From an uncultured Streptomyces sp. (GTDB taxonomy: Bacteria; Actinomycetota; Actinomycetes; Streptomycetales; Streptomycetaceae), in NCBI RefSeq assembly GCF_947488945.1, contig NZ_CANLBS010000001.1, positions 124,001-188,000 on the forward strand: DNA of 64,000 nt, in the 5' to 3' direction. This document shows positions 20,339-27,512 of this stretch, in pieces. The first letter of the stretch is position 1, and every line of letters begins with the position of its first letter. Both the position numbers and the translations under genes were made by a program. The notes below the pieces were generated by a model, which was given only the letters and a program-made list of their open reading frames with translations, did not search any database and had not been told where the DNA came from.

Positions 20339-21796
20339 ATGACGTCGCAGACGACCGCGGAGCGGCCGGGCCACGAGCCCGGCGACCCGCACACGCCCGT
20401 CCCGCCGGGCGGCCCCGGGGAAGGCAACGGCCTCCAGGCGGGGCTCAAGAACCGCCACCTGTCGATGATCGCCATCGGCGGGGTCATCGGGGCCGGCCTC
20501 TTCGTCGGCTCCGGAGCGGGCATCGCCGCCGCGGGCCCCGCCATCCTCGTCTCCTACGCCCTGGTCGGCGTCCTGGTCGTCCTCGTGATGCGGATGCTCG
20601 GCGAGATGGCCGCGGCCCGGCCGAGCTCCGGATCGTTCTCCGCCTACGCCGACATGGCGCTCGGCCGCTGGGCCGGCTTCTCCATCGGCTGGCTGTACTG
20701 GTTCTTCTGGGTGGTCGTGCTGGCCGTCGAGGCGACGGCCGGCGCCGCGATCCTGGAGAGCTGGGTGCCCGCGGTCCCGCAGTGGGGCTGGGCGCTGATC
20801 GTGATGGTCGTGTTGACCGCGACCAACCTCATCTCGGTCGGCTCGTACGGCGAGTTCGAGTTCTGGTTCGCCGGCATCAAGGTCGTGGCCATCGGGGCCT
20901 TCGTCGTGATCGGCCTGCTCGCGGTCTTCGGTGTGCTGCCGGGCTCCGACAACCCCGGTTCCGGGTTCGGTCACCTCACCGACGCGGGCGGCTTCTTCCC
21001 GAAGGGGCCGGGAGCCGTACTCACCGGAGTGCTGATGGTGGTCTTCTCCTTCATGGGCAGCGAGATCGTCACCCTCGCCGCCGGTGAGTCCTCGGACCCG
21101 CAGCGGGCCGTCTCCAAGGCCACCAACAGCGTGATCTGGCGGATCGCCGTCTTCTACCTGGGCTCGATCTTCGTCGTGCTGACCCTGCTGCCGTGGAACG
21201 ACCCCTCGATCACCGAGGACGGCAGCTACGTGGCCGCGCTCAACTCGATCGGCATCCCGCACGCCGGCCAGGTGATGGACGTGATCGTGCTGACGGCCGT
21301 GCTCTCCTGCCTCAACTCCGGCCTGTACACGGCCTCCCGGATGGCGTTCTCGCTCGGCGGCCGGGGCGACGCCCCGAAGGCCTTCGCCCGCGTCAACAAG
21401 CGGGGCGTGCCGCAGGCGGCGATCCTGTCCTCGGTCGTCTTCGGCTTCGTCGCGGTGTTCTTCAACTACCAGTGGCCGGACACCGTCTTCGCGTTCCTGC
21501 TGAACTCCTCCGGCGCGGTCGCCCTGTTCGTGTGGCTGGTCATCTGCTTCACCCAGCTCCGGATGCGCCCCGAGATCCAGCGGGACACCCCGGAGAAGCT
21601 CGTCGTGAAGATGTGGCTGTTCCCCTACCTCACCTGGGCGACCATCGGGATGATCTCGTTCGTCCTCGTCTACATGCTGACCGACGAGGCGGCCCGCGAG
21701 CAGGTGCTGCTGTCGCTGCTGGTCGCCGTGCTGGTGGTGGCGGTCTCGCTGGTGCGCGAGGCCCGCAGGCGCAAGGCCGGCGCGAAGCAGCCGTAG
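20339..21796 (+). CDS. APC-family amino-acid permease 1
   Basis: A 485-residue transporter with about 12 membrane helices after a hydrophilic Pro-rich N-terminus. HLSMIAIGGVIGAGLFVGSG (about residues 40-59) is the substrate-binding helix-1 signature of the amino acid-polyamine-organocation family, most like GabP/AroP-type transporters. GAGGA lies 8 nt before the ATG at 20339. It is the first of three paralogues in 5.4 kb; the others start at 22735 and 24269. The specific amino acid cannot be assigned. Confidence 0.92.
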   Translation: MTSQTTAERPGHEPGDPHTPVPPGGPGEGNGLQAGLKNRHLSMIAIGGVIGAGLFVGSGAGIAAAGPAILVSYALVGVLVVLVMRMLGEMAAARPSSGSFSAYADMALGRWAGFSIGWLYWFFWVVVLAVEATAGAAILESWVPAVPQWGWALIVMVVLTATNLISVGSYGEFEFWFAGIKVVAIGAFVVIGLLAVFGVLPGSDNPGSGFGHLTDAGGFFPKGPGAVLTGVLMVVFSFMGSEIVTLAAGESSDPQRAVSKATNSVIWRIAVFYLGSIFVVLTLLPWNDPSITEDGSYVAALNSIGIPHAGQVMDVIVLTAVLSCLNSGLYTASRMAFSLGGRGDAPKAFARVNKRGVPQAAILSSVVFGFVAVFFNYQWPDTVFAFLLNSSGAVALFVWLVICFTQLRMRPEIQRDTPEKLVVKMWLFPYLTWATIGMISFVLVYMLTDEAAREQVLLSLLVAVLVVAVSLVREARRRKAGAKQP

Positions 21797-21822
21797 CCGC
21801 GAAGCAGTCGTAGCCACGAAGA

Positions 21823-21851
21823 AGGCTCGCCCCGGTCGTCGGGGCGAGCCT
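21823..21851. terminator. Bidirectional terminator between permease 1 and bioY
   Basis: Perfect 12-bp stem (AGGCTCGCCCCG and complement) with a 5-nt loop between convergent genes. Confidence 0.8.
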
Positions 21852-21877
21852 CTCGCGTGTGTACCGCTGCTGGAGGG

Positions 21878-22471
21878 TCAGTCGCGGCGGCCGACGAGCT
21901 TCCAGGTGGCGGGCAGCGCGCCCATCGCGAGGAGCGCCTTGAGCGCGTCGCCGACGAGGAACGGCGTGAGTCCCGCGGCGACGGCGGCGCTCGCCGACAT
22001 CCCGGTGGAGAGCGCCAGGTAGGGGACGCCGACGGCGTAGGTCAGCAGCGAGCCGACGACCATGGTCCCGGCGGTCCGGGCCACCGAGCGGTCGCCGCCG
22101 CGGCGGGCGAGCGCGCCGACCACGGTGGCCGCGAGCAGCATGCCGAGGATGTAACCGAAGGAGGCGCCGCCCGCGCCGGAGGTGCCGCCGGTGAACCAGG
22201 GCATGCCCGCCATGCCGATGACGGCGTACGCGGCCAGCGCGAGGAAGCCGCGGCGCGCGCCGAGCGCGGAGCCGACGAGGAGCGCGGCGAAGGTCTGACC
22301 GGTCACCGGCACCGGGGAGCCGGGGACCGGAACGGCGATCTGGGCCGCTATGCCGGTCAGCGCGGCGCCGCCGAGAACCAGGGCGGTGTCGACCGCGTAG
22401 CGGTGGCGGGCGGCGGGAAGCAGGTCGGCGAGGACCGCTCCGGTACGGATGGGGGCGGCAGCAGTGCTCAT
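21878..22471 (-). CDS. bioY: Biotin transporter BioY (S component)
   Basis: A 197-residue protein with about six helices. TGIAAQIAVPVPGSPVPVTG (residues 39-58) and FGYILGML are signatures of BioY, the biotin-binding subunit of ECF transporters. No bioM or bioN is adjacent, so it either works alone or shares an ECF module encoded elsewhere. GGAG lies just before the ATG at 22471. It is divergent from permease 2; the 263-bp gap should hold both promoters. Confidence 0.93.
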   Translation of the reverse strand: MSTAAAPIRTGAVLADLLPAARHRYAVDTALVLGGAALTGIAAQIAVPVPGSPVPVTGQTFAALLVGSALGARRGFLALAAYAVIGMAGMPWFTGGTSGAGGASFGYILGMLLAATVVGALARRGGDRSVARTAGTMVVGSLLTYAVGVPYLALSTGMSASAAVAAGLTPFLVGDALKALLAMGALPATWKLVGRRD

Positions 22472-22734
22472 CGGGACTCCGCGGGTGTGGACGGCAGGGG
22501 CAGGGTGATCCGCAGCCGACGTTAGCCCAGCGCTCCATGCCCGATCACCATCTGCCGCCCACAAAGCGGCGGTTGAGGAGTTGGTGGAGTTCACACAAAG
22601 AGCCGGACGCAATCATGCTCCGGCGTGACGCTCATCACTCAGGTGGGAGCGGGTTGGCAGCGCTTTGGCACCGCTACGGCGACGCGTGAGACTGTAGGTT
22701 CCCCATAAATGATCCGAGAGTGAATTCGTCCCCC

Positions 22735-24132
22735 ATGCACGACGCGCCTCCCCCCATGCCGTCCGAGCCGCTCTCGCACGGGCTCCGGCAGCGCCACCTG
22801 ACCATGCTCGGCCTCGGCGGGGTGATCGGCGCGGGGCTGTTCGTCGGCTCGGGCGCCGGGATCGCGGTCGCGGGGCCCGGCATCGTGCTGTCCTACCTCG
22901 TCGCGGGAGCGCTCGCGATGCTGGTGATGCGGATGCTCGGCGAGATGTCGGCGGCGATGCCCGCCTCCGGCTCCTTCTCCGTGCACGCGGAACGCGCCCT
23001 CGGCCGCTGGGCCGGATTCAGCGCGGGCTGGCTCTACTGGTTCCTGCTGGTGGTGGTGCTCGCCGTGGAGGCGACGGCGGCCGCGCAGATCGCCCACGGC
23101 TGGGTGCCCGCCGTCGAACCCTGGGCCTGGGTGCTGCTGTTCATGGTGGTGTTCACCGTCGCCAACCTCACCTCGGTGAAGAACTTCGGCGAGTTCGAGT
23201 TCTGGTTCGCCACCCTCAAGGTGGTGGCGATCCTCGCCTTCCTCGTCCTCGGCACGCTCGCCGTTTTCGGGCTGCTGCCGGACACCGACCCGGTGGGCCT
23301 CACCCATCTCACCGGCGACGGCGGCTTCCTGCCCAACGGCTGGGACGGGGTGGTCTCCGGGGTGCTCACCGTGGTCTTCGCCTTCGGCGGACTGGAGGTC
23401 GTCACGATCGCCGCCGCCGAGACCGCCGACCCGGCGCGCGCGGTGGCGAGGGCGGTGCGCAGTGCGGTGGTGCGCATCCTCTTCTTCTACGTCGGCTCGA
23501 TGCTGGTCATCGTGACGGTGCTGCCGTGGACCGCCCAGCAGGCGGGGCTCAGCCCGTACGTGAAAGTGCTCGACGCGATCGGGGTGCCGTCGGCGGGTCA
23601 GATCATGAACGTCGTGATCTTCGTGGCGTTGCTGTCCGCGCTCAACGCCAACCTCTACGGATCGTCCCGGATGATCTTCTCGCTGGCCGAGCGGGGCGAG
23701 GCGCCGCGCGGGCTGCTGAAGGTATCGGCCGGCGGTGGGGGCCGGGTGCCGCGCCGGGCGGTGCTGGCCTCGGTCGCGTTCGGCTTCGTCTCGGTTCTGC
23801 TCAATCTGCGGTGGCCGGACACGATCTTCCTCTCCATGCTCAACTCGGTGGGCGCGGTCCTGCTCTTCGTCTGGGCGCTGATCGCCCTCTCCCAGCTGCG
23901 GCTGCGCGCCCGGCTGGAGCAGGAGGCTCCCGAGGCGCTCGCCCTGCGGATGTGGTGCTTCCCGTACCTGACGTGGGTGACGCTCGCCGCCCTGTTCGGC
24001 GTGCTGCTGCTGATGCTCACCGACGACGCGGCGCGGCCGCAGGTGCTGTGGTCGGCGGGCGCGACCGTCCTGGTCCTGCTGGTGGCGGGGGCGCGGGAGT
24101 GGCGTGTCCGGCGCGCGACGGGCGGGCGCTAG
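22735..24132 (+). CDS. APC-family amino-acid permease 2
   Basis: A 465-residue paralogue of the permeases on either side, with the helix-1 motif LTMLGLGGVIGAGLFVGSG near residues 24-42. An in-frame GTG at 22720 is an alternative start. There is no clear Shine-Dalgarno for either start. A four-codon open frame (ATG at 22709) ends in TGA overlapping that GTG, which could allow coupled initiation. The amino-acid substrate is unknown. Confidence 0.9.
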   Translation: MHDAPPPMPSEPLSHGLRQRHLTMLGLGGVIGAGLFVGSGAGIAVAGPGIVLSYLVAGALAMLVMRMLGEMSAAMPASGSFSVHAERALGRWAGFSAGWLYWFLLVVVLAVEATAAAQIAHGWVPAVEPWAWVLLFMVVFTVANLTSVKNFGEFEFWFATLKVVAILAFLVLGTLAVFGLLPDTDPVGLTHLTGDGGFLPNGWDGVVSGVLTVVFAFGGLEVVTIAAAETADPARAVARAVRSAVVRILFFYVGSMLVIVTVLPWTAQQAGLSPYVKVLDAIGVPSAGQIMNVVIFVALLSALNANLYGSSRMIFSLAERGEAPRGLLKVSAGGGGRVPRRAVLASVAFGFVSVLLNLRWPDTIFLSMLNSVGAVLLFVWALIALSQLRLRARLEQEAPEALALRMWCFPYLTWVTLAALFGVLLLMLTDDAARPQVLWSAGATVLVLLVAGAREWRVRRATGGR

Positions 24133-24268
24133 CACCGCTTCCGCGGTGTGATCGCGTGTGTCTCCTGTGCGAGCCTGGTGACCGTATGGCGGACATCCGT
24201 TCCCTCTGAGCGGTGACATGTCCAGACTGTGGGTCCGACCTGTCTCACCTATCGAACAGAGCTCGTCC

Positions 24269-25738
24269 ATGCCTCGGACTCCCACGTCTTCCCCCACAGC
24301 CGGTCCGGCGCCCTCCGGCACGGCGTCCTCAGGCGCTCCGGCGCCCGGCTCCCCCGGCGGCTCCGACTCGCTCGGCAACGGCCTCAAGCAGCGCCATCTG
24401 TCGATGATCGCCCTCGGCGGCGTCATCGGCGCCGGGCTGTTCGTGGGGTCCGGCGCGGGGATCGCCGCGGCCGGACCCTCGATCGTCGTCGCCTACGCGG
24501 TCTCCGGACTGCTGGTGATGCTGGTGATGCGGATGCTGGGCGAGATGTCGGCGGCCAACCCGGCCTCCGGCTCGTTCTCCGTCCACGCCGACCGGGCGCT
24601 CGGCCCCTGGGCCGGCTTCACCGCGGGGTGGTCGTTCTGGGTCCTGCTCAGCGTGGCGGTGGGCCTCGAAGGCATCGGCGCCGCGGACATCGTGACGGGC
24701 TGGCTGCCGGGCACCCCGCAGTGGATGTGGGTCGCGCTGTTCATGCTGGTGTTCCTGGGCACCAACCTGGCGGCGGTGAAGAACTTCGGCGAGTTCGAGT
24801 TCTGGTTCGCCGCGCTGAAGGTCGGCGCGATCGCCCTGTTCCTGGTGCTGGGCGCGCTCGCCGTCTTCGGGGTGCTCCCCGACACGGACGCTCCGGGGCT
24901 CACCAACCTCACGGGGGACGGGGGCTTCCTGCCGAACGGCGCCGACGGCTTCATCATCGGTCTGCTCGCCTCCGTCTTCGCGTACGGCGGTCTGGAGACC
25001 GTGACGATCGCCGCCGCCGAGTCCAAGGACCCGGTGCGGGGCGTGGCGTCGGCCGTGCGCACGGCGATGTGGCGGATCGCGCTCTTCTACATCGGCTCGA
25101 TGGCGGTCATCGTCACCCTGGTGCCGTGGGACGACCCGGAGGTCGTCGAGAACGGCCCGTACGTCGCCACCCTGGACCGTCTTGGCATCCCCGGCGCCGG
25201 CCGGATCATGGACGTGGTGATCTTCGTGGCGCTGCTCTCCGCGATGAACGCCAACATCTACGGCTCCTCCCGGATGGCCCGCTCGCTGGTCGCCCGCGGC
25301 CAGGGCCCGAAGGTGCTCGGCAAGCTCTCGTCCGGTGTCCCGCGCAACGCGGTGCTGGCCTCCTCGGCCTTCGGCTTCGTGTGCGTGCTGCTCAGCTACT
25401 GGCGTCCGGACGACGTCTTCCCGTGGCTGCTCAACATGATCGGCGCGGTGATCCTGGTGGTCTGGATCTTCATCGCCGTCTCGCAGCTGGTGCTGCGCCG
25501 CCGCGCCGAGCGCGAGGCGCCGGAGAGCCTGGTGGTGCGGATGTGGCTCTTCCCGGCGGCGACCGTCCTCGCCCTGGTGGCGATGGTGGCGATCTTCGTC
25601 CTGATGCTGCGCCAGCCCGACACCCGCGACCAGTTGCTGGCGACCGGGGTGCTGACGGCGGCCCTGATCGTCGTCGGCCTGGTGCGGCAGAAGCGCGCGG
25701 GCCGCGACGGTCGCACCGGGCAGGCCACCGACGCCTGA
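24269..25738 (+). CDS. APC-family amino-acid permease 3
   Basis: A 489-residue paralogue with a Ser/Pro/Gly-rich N-terminal 40 residues and then LSMIALGGVIGAGLFVGSG. The membrane core is closest to permease 2 (shared AVKNFGEFEFWFA and TNLTGDGGFLPNG-like segments). An in-frame ATG at 24218 would add 17 residues; I prefer 24269 because the extra residues look non-homologous, but neither start has a strong ribosome-binding site. It ends just before a rho-independent terminator. Confidence 0.9.
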   Translation: MPRTPTSSPTAGPAPSGTASSGAPAPGSPGGSDSLGNGLKQRHLSMIALGGVIGAGLFVGSGAGIAAAGPSIVVAYAVSGLLVMLVMRMLGEMSAANPASGSFSVHADRALGPWAGFTAGWSFWVLLSVAVGLEGIGAADIVTGWLPGTPQWMWVALFMLVFLGTNLAAVKNFGEFEFWFAALKVGAIALFLVLGALAVFGVLPDTDAPGLTNLTGDGGFLPNGADGFIIGLLASVFAYGGLETVTIAAAESKDPVRGVASAVRTAMWRIALFYIGSMAVIVTLVPWDDPEVVENGPYVATLDRLGIPGAGRIMDVVIFVALLSAMNANIYGSSRMARSLVARGQGPKVLGKLSSGVPRNAVLASSAFGFVCVLLSYWRPDDVFPWLLNMIGAVILVVWIFIAVSQLVLRRRAEREAPESLVVRMWLFPAATVLALVAMVAIFVLMLRQPDTRDQLLATGVLTAALIVVGLVRQKRAGRDGRTGQATDA

Positions 25739-25753
25739 TCCGCCCGGCCCGAC

Positions 25754-25793
25754 AGGCGCCCGCCCCGGACATCCTCCGGAGCGGGCGCCTTTT
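25754..25793 (+). terminator. Rho-independent terminator after permease 3
   Basis: Stem AGGCGCCCGC / GCGGGCGCCT with an inner CGGA / TCCG hairpin and a following run of four T. Confidence 0.85.
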
Positions 25794-25853
25794 CGCGTGC
25801 CCCCGGACGGGCCGGAACGATCACCTGGGCAGCTTCTTCCTGCTAGCCTGCAT

Positions 25854-25870
25854 TTGCGAATGACTCGCAA
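25854..25870. promoter_or_regulatory. Predicted Nur box in the sodF promoter
   Basis: TTGCGA-N5-TCGCAA is a perfect inverted repeat matching the TTGCaa-N5-ttGCAA form reported for the nickel-responsive repressor Nur. It follows a possible -10 (TAGCCT, 25844-25849) and lies 34 bp before the sodF start, where a bound repressor would block transcription. Confidence 0.65.
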
Positions 25871-25903
25871 TAACAACTTGGCTGCATCTGGAGGGCTCGC
25901 ATC

Positions 25904-26545
25904 TTGGCCACGTACACGCTCCCGGAACTCCCCTACGACTACGCGGCGCTGGAACCGGTCATCGACCCGCAGATCGTCGAGCTGCACCACGACAAGCACC
26001 ACGCCGCCTACGTCAAGGGCGCCAACGACGCCCTGGAGCAGTTGGAGGAGGCGCGGGACAAGGGTGCGTGGGGGGCGGTCAACGGGCTCCAGAAGAACCT
26101 GGCCTTCCACCTGTCCGGCCACATCCTGCACTCGATCTACTGGCACAACATGACCGGCGACGGCGGCGGCGAGCCGCTCGCGGCGGACGGCGTGGGCGGC
26201 CTCGCGGACGCGATCACCGAGTCGTTCGGCTCGTTCGCCGGCTTCAAGGCGCAGCTCACCAAGGCGGCCACCACCACCCAGGGCTCCGGCTGGGGCGTCC
26301 TGGCATACGAGCCGGTCAGCGGCAGGCTGATCGTCGAGCAGGTCTACGACCACCAGGGCAACGTCGGCCAGGGCTCGGTCCCGATCCTGGTCTTCGACGC
26401 CTGGGAGCACGCCTTCTACCTCCAGTACAAGAACCAGAAAGTCGACTTCATCGAAGCGATGTGGCAGGTCGTCGACTGGCAGGACGTGGCCAAGCGCCAC
26501 GCCGCCGCGGCCGAGCGCCCCGACGTGCTGCTGCTGGCCCCCTAG
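25904..26545 (+). CDS. sodF: Superoxide dismutase, Fe/Mn family (SodF)
   Basis: A 213-residue cytoplasmic enzyme that dismutes superoxide. Metal ligands are H28, H76, D165 and H169 (DAWEHAFY). The start is a rare TTG at 25904, supported by GGAGGG 8 nt upstream. Streptomyces SodF is known as an iron enzyme repressed by Nur when nickel is plentiful, since NiSOD then takes over; the upstream inverted repeat fits this. The motif set (GDGGGEP and NVGQGS) looks more like Mn-type family members, so metal choice should not be read from sequence alone. Confidence 0.95.
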   Translation: MATYTLPELPYDYAALEPVIDPQIVELHHDKHHAAYVKGANDALEQLEEARDKGAWGAVNGLQKNLAFHLSGHILHSIYWHNMTGDGGGEPLAADGVGGLADAITESFGSFAGFKAQLTKAATTTQGSGWGVLAYEPVSGRLIVEQVYDHQGNVGQGSVPILVFDAWEHAFYLQYKNQKVDFIEAMWQVVDWQDVAKRHAAAAERPDVLLLAP

Positions 26546-26608
26546 GGGCCCCGGACGTCCTGCCCCGTGATCGTCTTCTCAGCGCTTCACCGGCAGGCGG
26601 AAACACGG

Positions 26609-26643
26609 AGAACCCCCGCGAGGACGTGACTCGCGGGGGTTCT
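26609..26643. terminator. Bidirectional terminator between sodF and the DsbA-fold gene
   Basis: Perfect 14-bp stem (AGAACCCCCGCGAG and complement) with a 7-nt loop between convergent genes. Confidence 0.85.
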
Positions 26644-26681
26644 TCGCATGCGGAAGGGGTGGTACGGGGGCGGGCGACGGC

Positions 26682-27320
26682 TCAGGCGTCGAAGACCGGG
26701 CCCTGGGTGCGGGTCCGCTTCAGCTCGTAGAAGCCGGGGACCGACGCCACCAGCAGGGTGCCGTCCCAGAGCTTGGCCGCCTCCTCGCCCTTCGGGGCCG
26801 GCGTGACGACCGGGCCGAAGAACGCGATCTGCTCGCCGTCCGCACCGGGCACGGCGATGACCGGGGTGCCGACGTCCTGGCCGACCTTGTCGATGCCCTC
26901 CTTGTGGGAGGCGCGCAGCTCGGTGTCGTACGCGTCGGAGTCGGCGTACTCGGCGAGCTCCACGGGCAGGCCGACGTCCTTCAGCGCGCCCACCACGGCC
27001 TCACGGGTCGGGCCCTCGCCGTTGTTGTGGAAGCGGGTGCCGAGCGCGGTGTAGAGCGGACCGACGACGTCGTCGCCGTGCTTCTGCTGAGCCGCGACCA
27101 CGACCCGGACGGGGCCCCAGGCCTGCGTCCGCATCATCTCGCGGTACTCCTCGGGCATCTCGTCCAGCCGGTCCTCGTTGAGCACCGCGAGGCTCATCAC
27201 GTGCCAGCGGACCTCGACGTCGCGGACCTTCTCGACCTCCAGCATCCAGCGCGAGGTCATCCACGCCCACGGGCAGAGCGGGTCGAACCAGAAGTCGGCC
27301 GGGGTCTTGTTCTCAGACAT
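26682..27320 (-). CDS. DsbA-fold thiol oxidoreductase, mycothiol-dependent nitroreductase type (Rv2466c-like)
   Basis: A 212-residue thioredoxin-fold protein without a signal peptide, so cytoplasmic. The active site CPWA is at residues 16-19 inside FWFDPLCPWAWMTSRWM, the hallmark of the actinobacterial mycothiol-dependent reductase group that includes Rv2466c. The cis-proline lies near GTPVIAVPG. It probably reduces disulfides or nitro compounds with mycothiol. GAGGAGAG precedes the ATG at 27320. Its position beside sodF suggests an oxidative-stress neighbourhood, although the genes are convergent. Confidence 0.88.
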   Translation of the reverse strand: MSENKTPADFWFDPLCPWAWMTSRWMLEVEKVRDVEVRWHVMSLAVLNEDRLDEMPEEYREMMRTQAWGPVRVVVAAQQKHGDDVVGPLYTALGTRFHNNGEGPTREAVVGALKDVGLPVELAEYADSDAYDTELRASHKEGIDKVGQDVGTPVIAVPGADGEQIAFFGPVVTPAPKGEEAAKLWDGTLLVASVPGFYELKRTRTQGPVFDA

Positions 27321-27418
27321 GTCTCTCCTCAGCGGAAAAGGTGCGCACCTCAGCGCACAGAACACCGCGCACGCCCGTGCCATTCCCGTCCGCGGGACTC
27401 GGCCGCGCCGCTCCGTCC

Positions 27419-27434
27419 CCGTGTCCGGACACGG
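27419..27434. promoter_or_regulatory. 16-nt perfect palindrome in a divergent promoter region
   Basis: CCGTGTCCGGACACGG is fully self-complementary and lies between the divergent DsbA-fold and pepN genes. GGATACCGGATACC follows within 10 bp. It could be an operator serving either gene. Confidence 0.4.
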
Positions 27435-27512
27435 AAGCCCGGATACCGGATACCGGGCGCGAGGGGCGCGTGCGAGGATCGGACGATTCGATCGTGACAC
27501 GAAGGAGTGCCG

